Source of the DNA: UBA285 sp049970695 | Lineage (GTDB): Archaea; Thermoproteota; Thermoprotei_A; Sulfolobales; Desulfurococcaceae | DNA: 64,000 nt | Assembly (NCBI GenBank): GCA_049970695.1 | Contig: JBMFML010000004.1 | Location: forward strand, 1-64,000 | Direction: 5' to 3' | Part shown: positions 1 to 8,484 of the stretch, in pieces | Position numbering within the stretch: position 1 is the stretch's first letter | How the letters are laid out: the number at the start of each line of letters is the position of its first letter | Notes under the pieces: model-generated | The model's input: only the letters and a program-made list of their open reading frames with translations | What the model was told of the DNA's origin: nothing | Database searches by the model: none | Translations under genes and position numbers: made by a program

Positions 1-2
1 AG

Positions 3-98
3 CTCAGCGATTTCTACTCCCTGAGCCCCTACCGGCTCTTCGGCAAGCATGAGAGGAGCTGCTTCGTGCTCGCCAAGCAAGGCAGTTTAACCGGATGA
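3..98 (+). CDS. C-terminal end of an unidentified protein (partial)
   Basis: The frame is open from the left edge of the window to a TGA at 96-98 and encodes about 31 residues containing the run YRLFGKHERSCFVLAKQ. The composition looks like a genuine protein tail rather than a shadow frame, and the final beta-strand-like FVLAK is compatible with, but does not prove, a Rossmann-type enzyme such as a methyltransferase. The rest of the gene lies outside the window, so no function is assigned. Confidence 0.45.
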   Translation, partial: LSDFYSLSPYRLFGKHERSCFVLAKQGSLTG

Positions 99-205
99 GA
101 GAGCGGGAGTTGGCTTAGCCAAGCTTATTGTTGAGCAAGCTACAAGGGAGTTGTGCGAGAGACCCTGAAAGAAACATTGAAACTCCTGGGCATCAAGGCC
201 TTAAT

Positions 206-227
206 TAGAGTGTTAATAGAGTGTTAA
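206..227 (+). repeat. 11-bp perfect tandem direct repeat upstream of the truncated binding-protein gene
   Basis: TAGAGTGTTAA occurs twice back to back (206-216 and 217-227). It lies about 50 bp upstream of a TATA-like box. An 11-bp period places the two copies on the same DNA face, as expected for a regulator bound as a head-to-tail dimer. The role is inferred; only the repeat itself is seen. Confidence 0.5.
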
Positions 228-272
228 AGACGCTGCCTCATCGAGTAGAAACTAGCACTGCCTGTAATCGAG

Positions 273-282
273 TGCATATAAC
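273..282 (+). promoter_or_regulatory. TATA-like box for the truncated binding-protein gene
   Basis: The sequence GCATATAAC lies at about 274-282. Archaeal initiation about 25 bp downstream would fall just before the GTG at 310, giving an almost leaderless message. Confidence 0.45.
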
Positions 283-309
283 TCGCCTCCCTCAATAGCT
301 CTCCTCGAG

Positions 310-516
310 GTGAACTACTTGAAGGAGTCGCTGGCGTTGGTGCTCGTGGCAGTAATTGCCGCCGCTGCGGGGTTTTACGCGGGGTGCTACTACAAGGGGC
401 TTGAGGGCTCTAGGGTACAGTCAGGGCCCATTGTGGTATCGACTACTACGTCGCTCTACCAAATAGGCGTTTTGAGCAAATTCTTCAAAGACTTCAACAA
501 CCAGACACGGTTATAG
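310..516 (+). pseudogene. Truncated N-terminus of a tungstate/molybdate ABC transporter substrate-binding protein (TupA-like)
   Basis: This 68-codon frame starts with GTG just after CTCGAG. It encodes a hydrophobic signal/lipoprotein-like segment (residues 8-27, with a Cys at about 26), then VVSTTTSLYQIGVLSKFFKDF. That stretch matches the first strand and ligand loop of TupA-type tungstate-binding proteins, whose hallmark is a TTTS motif followed by GLL and an aromatic/Phe helix. Full-length family members are roughly 250-330 residues, so about three quarters is missing. The frame ends at TAG 514-516. A short continuation in another frame (VIGVFSGR-like) suggests a frameshift plus deletion. 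No permease or ATPase follows, so it is probably a remnant. The TTTS segment makes the family call fairly secure. Confidence 0.6.
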
Positions 517-593
517 GGGTGTTCTCTGGCAGAGTGAGAGTGCTGCGCTAGTCTAGGCTAATTGCTTTGAGAGCCCCATCTTAGGATGCAGAG

Positions 594-1436
594 TTACCTC
601 TCTATTTCCTCTACCTCCCTGTACCACGGCTTTGACGTCCCTATTTTAGATCGCTTAATCCAGGCCTTGCTCTTTGGAGTAGACTCTACTTTGTTTACTA
701 AAGCGTCTATCCTCGAGGTGACGAGCTCGGCCGCCTCTTTGGTAATTACGCCCTCAGCCGACTTGCTCTTGAGCATGTCTTTTAGCTTAGCAAGGTTTGT
801 CATGGCATCGTACCAGAAGCCCCAGTCATTTGAGAGCACGGAGGCTATTAGCTCGTCGTCGATGCACTCTCTGGTTTTAGCACCTTCTAGGCTACACAAG
901 TTGTGGGCGTGTAGTAGCACTGCGAGGTCTACTAGGTCTTTCCAGTTTATCTTGTGTATTTGGAGCTTTTCCAGGACCAAGTGGGCCAGCGATATTGTTG
1001 GGTAGTCGAGCTCCAAGTAGCCCCTTCCCGGCTTACTGCCGAAGTCTATGTCGTGGCTGAACTCGAGCTTGTCGAAGAACACGTCTACGTGGTAGAGGTC
1101 CTGAGGGTGGTAGTATATTAGCCTCTTCTCTGCGAAGAGGGCCTTGACGTATGGATCGTACTTGAACCGGAGCTCTTTCTCAAAGAAGTCTATAATGTCT
1201 TTTCTCTGCTTGCTGTAGCCTATTAAGTCGAGGTCTGTGAATACTAAGCCCTCGCCCTTGAACCTGCCGAGCCTTTCATACAGGCTTAGAGACTCTGGGC
1301 TGTGCATTGAGTGTATATAAATGCCCAGTGCTCCCAGAATTCTCAGTACGATGCCCCTCTTAGAGGCCCTATCGATAATGCTAATAGCCTCTTTGACGAA
1401 GTCCTCGGCCTTCATTCCGACTCTTTTAAGGGCCAA
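594..1436 (-). CDS. Nucleotidyltransferase-fold protein (AbiEii/MNT-like), function unknown
   Basis: The protein has 280 residues. The N-terminal part contains LRILGALGIYIHS, which resembles the GG/GS helix start of the polymerase-beta nucleotidyltransferase fold. It is followed by the metal-binding pair in TDLDLIGY and a third acid in HVDVFFDKLEF. The central segment LVLEKLQIHKINWKDLVDL matches the K-x-x-x-x-R/K-KDxxDL signature of the AbiEii/DUF1814 group. It stands alone: no AbiEi-like antitoxin partner is adjacent, and the downstream gene is a phosphoesterase. It could be a domesticated orphan nucleotidyltransferase rather than a toxin. The fold is likely; the substrate is unknown. Confidence 0.6.
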   Translation of the reverse strand: MALKRVGMKAEDFVKEAISIIDRASKRGIVLRILGALGIYIHSMHSPESLSLYERLGRFKGEGLVFTDLDLIGYSKQRKDIIDFFEKELRFKYDPYVKALFAEKRLIYYHPQDLYHVDVFFDKLEFSHDIDFGSKPGRGYLELDYPTISLAHLVLEKLQIHKINWKDLVDLAVLLHAHNLCSLEGAKTRECIDDELIASVLSNDWGFWYDAMTNLAKLKDMLKSKSAEGVITKEAAELVTSRIDALVNKVESTPKSKAWIKRSKIGTSKPWYREVEEIER

Positions 1437-1514
1437 CGTCTTCAGCCCGCTCCTTTAAGCCTCCTTAGTGCTTAATAAGCACTAGTGCTCGTTTTCGCAA
1501 GGCTTGGTGGCCTC

Positions 1515-2468
1515 TTACCCCTCTATTTTGTAGTAGTTAACTAGCCTGTCGCCTTCTACTTCTACGATATATGCCTTGAGAACGCCCTCGCTGTACTCGC
1601 TACCCGGATTCACGACAACGGTCTTTCCTATGCGGTCGTGTCCGCCTGACTCGTGTATGTGCCCGTGCAGGCCTATCACGGGCTGGTACTTCTCAATTAC
1701 CTTGCGCACGGCCTTGGAGCCGACGTGCTCGTACTGGGGTACTCCAGCCACCGTCACTACTCTCAGGTCTTTAGTCAGCTTGGGAGCCAGGTCTAGCATC
1801 GTATTGTATGGTGGCGGGTGGAAGTTGAATATAGACTTCCTCGGGTCGCTGAGCTTTGATATGAGCTTTTCCAGGTACTTTTCTAAGTCGCCTTCGCTCA
1901 TTTCTCTTGGCGTGTTCCAGGGCGTTGGATTGACGTAGGGCGATGAAATTACTTCGAGCTTCTCTATTGCAAGCACCTTGTCTAGTGGGTATACCACGCC
2001 CTTCGACTCGTACTCCTTAATGACGCCGTCTATGACCAGCTCATCGTCGTTTCCAGGCATTACAATTGTGGTGACGCTCTTCGTGTCAACTCTGCTGACG
2101 AGGAGGTCTAGCCAATTCCTCAGCCTTTCAACCATTTTCTCGACTATGACCTTGTTCACGAGCTCGGGCTTGCTCTTCAGCTCTTCTAGCTCTTTTTCAT
2201 CGACTCTAACGTAGTAGGCTCCAGCGTTTTCCAGCTTCTCCTCGAAGGCCCTTACCTCGCTCTCGCTCTTCATAACCCACCTAGACCCGAAATACTTGGC
2301 AGTCCATGATCCGTCACTGCGCTTTACTATTGGAACTAGCACTTTGCCCGTCAAGTCGCCTGCTAGTATCAAGACGTTTGCCTTGTAAACCTCCTGGGCC
2401 TTGATCCACTTCCTCCAGACCAGGCTGGACCCGTGCACGTCGACAGAGAAGAATATGCGGGTAACCAC
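1515..2468 (-). CDS. Calcineurin-like metallophosphoesterase
   Basis: The protein has 317 residues. The five metal-binding blocks appear in order: SVDVHGS near the N-terminus (the usual first motif is DxH), AGDLTGK, MPGNDDE (GNHE-type motif with Asp replacing the His), FNFHPPP, and GLHGHIHES near residue 270. The order and spacing are those of the Mre11/YfcE-type phosphoesterase superfamily. A basic/acidic helical insertion separates blocks two and three. The GTG start follows GGGAG. The likely reaction is metal-dependent phosphodiester or phosphomonoester hydrolysis in the cytoplasm; the substrate cannot be read from sequence. Confidence 0.85.
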   Translation of the reverse strand: MVTRIFFSVDVHGSSLVWRKWIKAQEVYKANVLILAGDLTGKVLVPIVKRSDGSWTAKYFGSRWVMKSESEVRAFEEKLENAGAYYVRVDEKELEELKSKPELVNKVIVEKMVERLRNWLDLLVSRVDTKSVTTIVMPGNDDELVIDGVIKEYESKGVVYPLDKVLAIEKLEVISSPYVNPTPWNTPREMSEGDLEKYLEKLISKLSDPRKSIFNFHPPPYNTMLDLAPKLTKDLRVVTVAGVPQYEHVGSKAVRKVIEKYQPVIGLHGHIHESGGHDRIGKTVVVNPGSEYSEGVLKAYIVEVEGDRLVNYYKIEG

Positions 2469-2528
2469 TCCCTAAGCCACCAGCTGAGATAGGGGGTTGA
2501 GCTGGGAAAAATATTTTTGGGTAAGAAG

Positions 2529-4148
2529 CTAGGCCGGTGGTATTTGCCCGTAGATCTTGCTCGGGTCTATGCCCCTAGCCCTGTTTCTGGCCATCATGTA
2601 GGTGTATATTATAATTCCTATTGCTCCAGCGGCTACGTTGACCATTTGAACGGTTGGCTCGGGATACGACGTGTACAGCATTAGCCACCAGCCTAAGATG
2701 AACACTACAGCGCCCAGCGCTGACGTGGCGATTTTTGATTTGAATACTGTTCCCTCGAATATCTCGGGTCTCCACCACGGCAGTAGCATTAGTGCAAGGC
2801 CTAGAGGCCATATTATTATGAACAAGCTGAAGTCCAACCAAGATATCAGGGCAGTTGCGAGCTCTGCGCCGAGGGCTTCGTAGTAGGTTATAATAGCGCC
2901 GAGTCCAGCTATAATTGCAGTAATGTGGTTAGCCCACGTGGGAGCTGCAAACCTAGCCGAGACGGATGCCAGCTTCTCTGGCAAGGCCCTGTCGAAGCTC
3001 ATGGAGAAGAATCCTCTAACACATGCAACCCAGACCGGTATTGCTGTGTTAAAGTACCACAGGAAGTATGCCAAGCCAACTATTATGGCTATTACTGGGT
3101 GCGGAAATGCAATAGCAACGTAGAATGGTACTGAGGGCTCTGGCAGGGGCTTTCCAGGCAGTAGGTTTGACAAGACGTCGGGGTACTCCGCCTTCAAGTA
3201 GGCATAGGCTGCTAAGAAGTCGTAATTGAAGACGTATGGGAGTATGGCGGCGTTGAATAAGTAGAGCGCCATTATCACCGCGTAGCCTATGAATAACCCC
3301 CTCAAGTAAGACTTGCCAGGGTCCTTGACCTCGCTTCCTACGAAGGTAGTGATTTCGAGGCCTGTCCAGGCCCACAGAGTCCAGAACAGCATTCCATAAG
3401 TTCCAATGAGCACGGGATTCGGCGTTAGAACTGGTATGTTGTACTGCTTAGCTACTTCTTCCTTGAAAGCAACGCTCATTATCTTCGAGGCGCTGCCCGG
3501 CCCATATAGCGCATCAAAGGCGGCCATTCCATTGTTCTGCCCCACGAATGCCAGGGCTACTAGCGTTATGACGGTCACTGACAATGGTATTATTGTGGCG
3601 ATTCTCATAGTCCACTTGATGACTTTCATGCCGCCTAGGTTAAGCAGCCAGAGAATGATCACTAATATAATAGCTATTATCATCTGGTTGAGTGGGTCTA
3701 TTAAGGCGTTAGCCATGTCTATTAAGGCCTTATTTCCTGTAGCCAGCCCAGCTACTGCGACAGGACCGCTAAAGGCCTTCAAGCCAATGTACATTATGAA
3801 CCCTGCGCACATGGCTCCGCCGCCACCAATTATGTAGTACCAGAATGGCAAGTAGCCAAGCACTGGGTGCAGGGTCCTGGAGACGACGACGTACATGCTG
3901 TTCGACCTTGGGAATGATGCTGCAACGTAGTAGAATGCTATGGTGAGAGGTAGGAATATCAGGCCTGCTATGAGGAACGCCAGGGCTATGTTGCCACCAT
4001 AAGTATCAGGATAGCCCAGTACCTTCACGGCGTAGAAAGTCATGCCGGAAGCTGCTGGACACGCTATAGACCACAGCGCTACATCTATCCAGGAGAGCTC
4101 TCTAACCAGCCCCGAGGCCCTCCTAACAAACACTACTTCTTCGCTCAC
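2529..4148 (-). CDS. APC-superfamily amino acid permease
   Basis: The protein has about 539 residues and roughly twelve hydrophobic helices. The N-terminal cytoplasmic segment RELSWIDVALWSIACPAASG leads into the first unwound helix typical of the amino acid-polyamine-organocation superfamily. The region WTLWAWTGLEITTFVGSEVKDPGKSY corresponds to the conserved helix 6 and following loop (xxGxExxxxxxxEVKxP). The longest frame begins at 4166, but GGGTGG 4-5 bases upstream of the GTG at 4148 makes that the better start. A TTTTAAAC-type box lies upstream. The neighbours give no clue to the substrate. Confidence 0.88.
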   Translation of the reverse strand: MSEEVVFVRRASGLVRELSWIDVALWSIACPAASGMTFYAVKVLGYPDTYGGNIALAFLIAGLIFLPLTIAFYYVAASFPRSNSMYVVVSRTLHPVLGYLPFWYYIIGGGGAMCAGFIMYIGLKAFSGPVAVAGLATGNKALIDMANALIDPLNQMIIAIILVIILWLLNLGGMKVIKWTMRIATIIPLSVTVITLVALAFVGQNNGMAAFDALYGPGSASKIMSVAFKEEVAKQYNIPVLTPNPVLIGTYGMLFWTLWAWTGLEITTFVGSEVKDPGKSYLRGLFIGYAVIMALYLFNAAILPYVFNYDFLAAYAYLKAEYPDVLSNLLPGKPLPEPSVPFYVAIAFPHPVIAIIVGLAYFLWYFNTAIPVWVACVRGFFSMSFDRALPEKLASVSARFAAPTWANHITAIIAGLGAIITYYEALGAELATALISWLDFSLFIIIWPLGLALMLLPWWRPEIFEGTVFKSKIATSALGAVVFILGWWLMLYTSYPEPTVQMVNVAAGAIGIIIYTYMMARNRARGIDPSKIYGQIPPA

Positions 4149-4166
4149 AGAGCCACCCTTATACAA

Positions 4167-4445
4167 AATGTCTTCACGCGTTTAAAAGGTTAAAAAGCTG
4201 CAGGGGCTTGCTCTGTGCACAAGCATAGAGGCTTCCGTAGCTAATGCCAGCTCTGCTCTAATCTCTCTACACACTTGCGATTTCCACTGCTAGGTGGTAC
4301 AAATTTGCGGGAAGCACCGTATTAGCGAACACTGCTGAGCTCTCTTTGAAAGAGGCTCTGAGGCCACGCGCGTATACATAGCGCTACTAGCCTACTCTAC
4401 TTAGGACGCAGCAATGCAGGGAATAGCGGACTTAATGAAAACGCT
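4167..4445. other. Intergenic region between two minus-strand genes
   Basis: It contains AT-rich promoter-like sequence next to the permease start (the TTTTAAAC-type box on the minus strand, near 4180-4192). I see no supported gene, tRNA or repeat in the remainder. Confidence 0.4.
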
Positions 4446-5837
4446 CTACACTACTAGCTTGTCGGGAGCGTCAAGTGGCTTGCGCATTCTTGAGAGCAGG
4501 CCCGTTGCTTTCACGGGTACTTCAATGACGTAGTTTATAACCGACTTGTACACCTCAACCACGCCTCTGCGTGTCAACCTGTACTCGCTGCCTTTCCTCT
4601 CGGCGAGCCCTGCGAGAGACATTAGCTCTAAGAAGGCCTTTACTCCAAGCGGCATTCTCTTTAAGCCAATAATGTCAAACGCCTCTCTTTTAACAGAGCC
4701 TGTACTGAGCTGGTCGAAGAGGAGCCTCCACGCAATCGAGGACCTGCTTAGGCTACGCGAGTAGAGTGCCGGTGGTTTGTTTTCGCGCAGTAGCTCGTAG
4801 TACGAGGCTGCGTCGTGGATGTTAATGTACTGGTAAAAGCCCGTGTTGCTCCAAGCCCCTGCACCCAGGCCTATCAAGGGGCCCACCATTTCTAAGTTGA
4901 CCGTTGCGTACTCGTACCGCTTCCTGGACAGCGAGTAGACCCTCACCATGAACAAGCCGCTGCTCTCGGCTAAGTCCAGGGCTTTCTCTACGTAGGTGTC
5001 TATGGAGTTCTCGTCTTGAACAAGCCTTCCGAGCTCAACGAGCTTGTAGCCTGGCGAGTGGCGCGGTATGACTGTCGGGTAGTAGGTTACCTGGTGAGCT
5101 CCGAGCTCGGCGGCGATTTCCAGGTCTCTTACAAAGGCCTTTAACCCCTCCTCCTCGCTTAGCTCAACGTAGCCCTTTATGCTTGGAGCCAGGAACATTA
5201 CGTCTACGTTTATCCACTTAAAGCCCGCCTTAATGCTGTTCTCAATAGCCCTGTAGTTGTCTTCAACACTGTGCTTTCTTCCAAGCGCCTTCAGCACTTT
5301 CTCGGTGAAGCTCTGAGCGCCGATGCTGACTTCGTCTACTCCGCTCGCGTACAGGTCTTCAGCTACCTTGCTGTTCTTCAAGTCCTCCGGGTTTGCTTCT
5401 ATGCCCATGCCCACTTTAACGCTGAAGTACTCCGAGAGAAGCTTGTACAGCTTCTCGTAGAGCTTGCCGGGCACAAGGCTCGGCGTCCCGCCACCCACGT
5501 GTATCTCGACGACCTCCAGCTTCTTGTCCTCTAGCAGCTTGCCGTAGAGCTCTACTTCGCGGTAGAGGGCCTCAAAGTACTTTTCCAGCTCTTCGCGGGT
5601 TCTCAAGACCTCTCTGAAGTACGGGCAAAACGGGCATATAGCTCTGCAGTAGGGTACGTGGACGTATATGCCTATTCTCGGGCTCCTAATAGTGCTCTTC
5701 ACCTTCTCCAAGTGCAGCCCGTAGTCTACTACCTTGTGCAGCTCTACGCGCGGGCGCCTCCTGAGCAGCCAGCTCGTCTTCAAATTGCCTTGGGACAAGA
5801 CCACTTTGTGTGCACCAGTACCACGGCTTAAGTGCAC
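4446..5837 (-). CDS. Radical SAM enzyme of the HemN/HemW (oxygen-independent coproporphyrinogen oxidase-like) family
   Basis: The protein has 463 residues. The segment GIYVHVPYCRAICPFCPYF carries the CxxxCxxC cluster motif plus the extra downstream aromatic/Phe pattern of the HemN/HemW group, and HVGGGTPSLVP is the family's SAM-binding glycine motif. IGAQSF and the C-terminal winged-helix-like region (about 390-450) also fit. True HemN decarboxylates coproporphyrinogen III; HemW-like members are heme chaperones or have other roles. No other tetrapyrrole gene is nearby, so the exact reaction is open. GTG 5837 follows GGGAGCGG, and a minus-strand GATATAAAC box lies at about 5866-5876. Confidence 0.8.
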   Translation of the reverse strand: MHLSRGTGAHKVVLSQGNLKTSWLLRRRPRVELHKVVDYGLHLEKVKSTIRSPRIGIYVHVPYCRAICPFCPYFREVLRTREELEKYFEALYREVELYGKLLEDKKLEVVEIHVGGGTPSLVPGKLYEKLYKLLSEYFSVKVGMGIEANPEDLKNSKVAEDLYASGVDEVSIGAQSFTEKVLKALGRKHSVEDNYRAIENSIKAGFKWINVDVMFLAPSIKGYVELSEEEGLKAFVRDLEIAAELGAHQVTYYPTVIPRHSPGYKLVELGRLVQDENSIDTYVEKALDLAESSGLFMVRVYSLSRKRYEYATVNLEMVGPLIGLGAGAWSNTGFYQYINIHDAASYYELLRENKPPALYSRSLSRSSIAWRLLFDQLSTGSVKREAFDIIGLKRMPLGVKAFLELMSLAGLAERKGSEYRLTRRGVVEVYKSVINYVIEVPVKATGLLSRMRKPLDAPDKLVV

Positions 5838-5865
5838 ATAGCCGCTCCCTAAGTAAGCCGGCCAG

Positions 5866-5876
5866 GGGTTTATATC
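5866..5876 (-). promoter_or_regulatory. TATA-like box upstream of the HemN/HemW-like gene
   Basis: The minus strand reads GATATAAACCCC, about 30 bp before the GTG start, which would give a very short leader. The rest of the 250-bp gap towards 6090 shows nothing I can support as a gene. Confidence 0.45.
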
Positions 5877-6090
5877 TTAGCGCCCGCTGCCGCACCTCTC
5901 CGCAGCGATCCCGCACCTCGGCTTAGACACGAGGTCTCCTGCTAGTAGAGGGCAGTGGCTTCGCTTACTTAATAGAGAGGGGCCTTTAGCTCGGGCACTT
6001 ACTAGTAGCGCCGGGTCCCTTGGTAGTTGTTTACTTTCAAAGCCGCTAGCTCCGAGAACGGGCTTTCTGGGCCGGCGCCGACGCCTGTTT

Positions 6091-6552
6091 CTAGAGCTTC
6101 CGCGTTACTTCGAAGTCCAGCGTTATTGGGATTAGGCCGAACAAGGCCTTTACGTGCGCCTTGCCCCTAATAGTTACTAGCAGGCCTCCCCTAGTCAGTG
6201 CCTCAATAAGCCCTTTTGCAACTTTCTCGTACTCAATGGTGATGGTGGTCTCTCGCACTACTAACCCACTAGCCGGGACCGCGGTTGGAGGCAGGCTTCC
6301 GTGCCCAATGTAAGTGCCTTCTATGTATAAGTCGTACTCTGCGCTAAACACTGGTGAGTCGTAGCTCGTTGGATTGCGAAACTCGAGGACTACTGAGAGG
6401 TCTGCACTAGTAGCTCCAACTCTCTTTATTGAGACGTCGAGGATTCTAATTTCTAAGCTCGAAGCAGCCTCGTACTCGCAGTAGCCGCGGTAAAATAGGA
6501 GACCGGCAATTCCAAGTAATACCACCGCAACGAGAATCCACGCGGGCTTCAC
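6091..6552 (-). CDS. LEA14-like (LEA_2 domain) membrane-anchored protein
   Basis: The protein has 153 residues. Residues 3-22 form a single hydrophobic N-terminal anchor. The rest is a beta-rich domain with SLEIRILDVSIKRV, SADLSVVLEFRNPTSYDSPV and a late VTIRGKAHVKALFGLIPI, which match the repeated strand pattern of LEA_2/WHy-type domains (the N-P in the middle is characteristic). Members are small extracytoplasmic or cytoplasmic proteins of uncertain role, often linked to stress. The gene is single, with no clear operon partner. Confidence 0.7.
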   Translation of the reverse strand: MKPAWILVAVVLLGIAGLLFYRGYCEYEAASSLEIRILDVSIKRVGATSADLSVVLEFRNPTSYDSPVFSAEYDLYIEGTYIGHGSLPPTAVPASGLVVRETTITIEYEKVAKGLIEALTRGGLLVTIRGKAHVKALFGLIPITLDFEVTRKL

Positions 6553-6688
6553 AACCAGCCCCTATGAGTAAGTATCCGCCTACGCGCTTAAAGCCGGGGC
6601 ACTAATAGGCGAGTGTGCGTATTTCACAAAATCCGAGTCTGCCTCTTGAACAGTATGTGATGTGCGCCAGTTAAGTCACAGTAGCGAC

Positions 6689-7885
6689 TCAAGTTGAGCA
6701 CTTATTGGGTTCTTCGCGTTGTTGCCCTAGCTTCTTTACTCTCAGCACGTAGCTGACTTTTTCTAAGAAGCTCTTCTTGAAGTTGTCGTAGCCAAACAAT
6801 TTGGAGACTTCAACGCTTCTCCTTCTCAGCTCTTCGTAGAGGCCTCTATCGGCCTCAAGCCTCCTGATAATGCCGGGGACTTCTCTCACGTCGCAGTAGC
6901 CCAGCTCGCTCGAAACCCTGCTCACTACGTCGTACCAGCCCCCGCCATCTCTGTAGACTAGTGGAACCGCGCCTGCTGCCATGGCTTCTACAATGCTTAT
7001 TCCAAAGTGCTCTGGAAATGGGGGGTGGAGGTAGAAGCTGGCCTCGCCGAGCAGCCTCGCTACCTCCGTTCTAGGCAAGTTGGGCCTGACCTCGACATTG
7101 CTGAGCCCCGAGCGCCTTGCTTCTTCCTCAATATTTCCTAGAACGCGCTCGGAGCCCGCGCCTACCGTGCCAACAAAGACGAACTTGTAGTCAGGAAGCA
7201 CCTTGGCTGCTTCAACGAGCTTTTCAAGCCCCTTCTCAGGCGTGAACCTACTAATTGTTACAACAAGCTTCTCTCTCTTATCACTGCTTGCATACAAGTT
7301 AAAGAACTCTACGTCTACTGGCGGGTAGACAACGTCTGGCACAACGCCGTAGGCCTTGTAAACCATGTGAGCCGTCCACGTGGAATTTGTGAGAACGCGC
7401 CCAGCTCTCGGTGCTTTAAAAGGCCTGGCGAGGTGCTTGACTAAGAGCCCGTAAACTCGCCACTGCAGTCCATGCCTCTCAACATGTAGCTCGAGAATCG
7501 CTGGGAAGTGTATGTACACCAGGTCGGCTGGAGTTGGTAGGTTGCTCTGCGTGTCTATTACCAAGTCGTACTCATTGCGCAGTTCCTCAATTAGTGGCAT
7601 GTACTGCCTGTATACCAAGAGCCTCCTAAGCCTCACAAGCCTGCCGGGCATTAGCCTGCTTGCATACTCTGCTGTCTTAACTCTCTTAACAATTACTTCT
7701 GGTAGCTTTACGCCTCCATATACTCTGCTGAGTACTGGGGGGTCTACGGGTGTCGCAGTAAGTATTTTAACATCGAAGCCTGCTTCTTGAAGAGCCTGCG
7801 AAGCCCTAAGAGCCAGTAGCTCGCCACCACCCAAGACGTCGAAGAGCGCGTGCACTACTAGCGCCTTCAAAGCTGCAACCACCAC
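6689..7885 (-). CDS. Family 4 glycosyltransferase
   Basis: The protein has up to 398 residues with a two-Rossmann GT-B layout. The N-terminal acceptor-side loop contains DVLGGGE. Residues from about 200 carry the donor-binding half: VTISRFTPEKGLEKLVEA, FVGTVG, and HPPFPEHFGISIVEAMAAG with the conserved E-x7-E (EHFG...E) retaining-transferase motif. It probably adds a sugar from a nucleotide-diphosphate donor to a surface glycan or lipid-linked oligosaccharide. The first codons (GTG 7885) may be non-coding; a TTG four codons in (MKALVV) is an equally good start. Confidence 0.88.
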   Translation of the reverse strand: MVVAALKALVVHALFDVLGGGELLALRASQALQEAGFDVKILTATPVDPPVLSRVYGGVKLPEVIVKRVKTAEYASRLMPGRLVRLRRLLVYRQYMPLIEELRNEYDLVIDTQSNLPTPADLVYIHFPAILELHVERHGLQWRVYGLLVKHLARPFKAPRAGRVLTNSTWTAHMVYKAYGVVPDVVYPPVDVEFFNLYASSDKREKLVVTISRFTPEKGLEKLVEAAKVLPDYKFVFVGTVGAGSERVLGNIEEEARRSGLSNVEVRPNLPRTEVARLLGEASFYLHPPFPEHFGISIVEAMAAGAVPLVYRDGGGWYDVVSRVSSELGYCDVREVPGIIRRLEADRGLYEELRRRSVEVSKLFGYDNFKKSFLEKVSYVLRVKKLGQQREEPNKCST

Positions 7886-8085
7886 TAGTAGCCACGTCCG
7901 CTGACCGCGTGATCTCTACTCCGAGTCGACCATAAAATAAAAATGCAGCCAACGCTCCTCTAGTGCTCCCGTAGAAAAAGCAAAGACCCCCACAACAGGG
8001 CTTAGAGTACAATACCTCACGCCACTTGCTTGAAAAGAGCTTGCATTGCTATTGCTTGTAGTCATTTGGGCCCGTAAGAGCGCCT

Positions 8086-8472
8086 CTACTTTTGACCTAG
8101 TTTCGCAGCAACGCCTTCTCCGAGCTCAACGAGAAATACCTCGAGAAACGGGTACACGACGCCGCTTATGAGGTGCCCCGCGTGGCTGCCGCTGGGGGTG
8201 CCCACGACTACGTGAACGTGGATTCTAATAGTGCCATCGGGCCTGGCGAAGTAGTTTCCTAGTAGTGAGGCCACTTCTAGAGCAGTCTCGCTCGACTCCA
8301 GCTCGACAACTCTGTACTGCCTAGTTGCCAGGTCTAAGTAGCCAATAACAGCGCGTTTTAAGCCGCCTATGCCGAGTACAAGGCCTCCCTTAAGCCCGTG
8401 CTCGGTAATGTACTTCTCGAGGAACTCGTGTACTCCCGCGCCTTCTGGCACTCTGACTACCTGAGCGCGCAC
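8086..8472 (-). CDS. PPC/DUF296 domain protein
   Basis: The protein has about 128 residues. The PPC (plants and prokaryotes conserved) fold is indicated by GGLVLGIGGLKRAVIGYLD, the Glu/Ser region before LLGNYF, the DGTIRIHVHVVVG histidine pair and GHLISGVVYPFLEVFL. Bacterial and archaeal members form trimers with a metal site built from those histidines, and some bind DNA. The longest frame starts at 8481, but GCGGTG placed six bases before GTG 8472 argues for the shorter form. It follows the next gene upstream by a dozen bases, so the two are co-transcribed. Confidence 0.8.
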   Translation of the reverse strand: MRAQVVRVPEGAGVHEFLEKYITEHGLKGGLVLGIGGLKRAVIGYLDLATRQYRVVELESSETALEVASLLGNYFARPDGTIRIHVHVVVGTPSGSHAGHLISGVVYPFLEVFLVELGEGVAAKLGQK

Positions 8473-8484
8473 TAGTAACACCGC

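Noticed and set aside
586..1005. Plus-strand open frame of 139 codons
   Set aside because: It lies antisense to the nucleotidyltransferase gene, which has recognisable family motifs; the plus frame has no motif or good start.
4446..5837. Definite HemN coproporphyrinogen oxidase
   Set aside because: No other heme genes are adjacent and the family includes HemW-type proteins of different function, so only the family is claimed.
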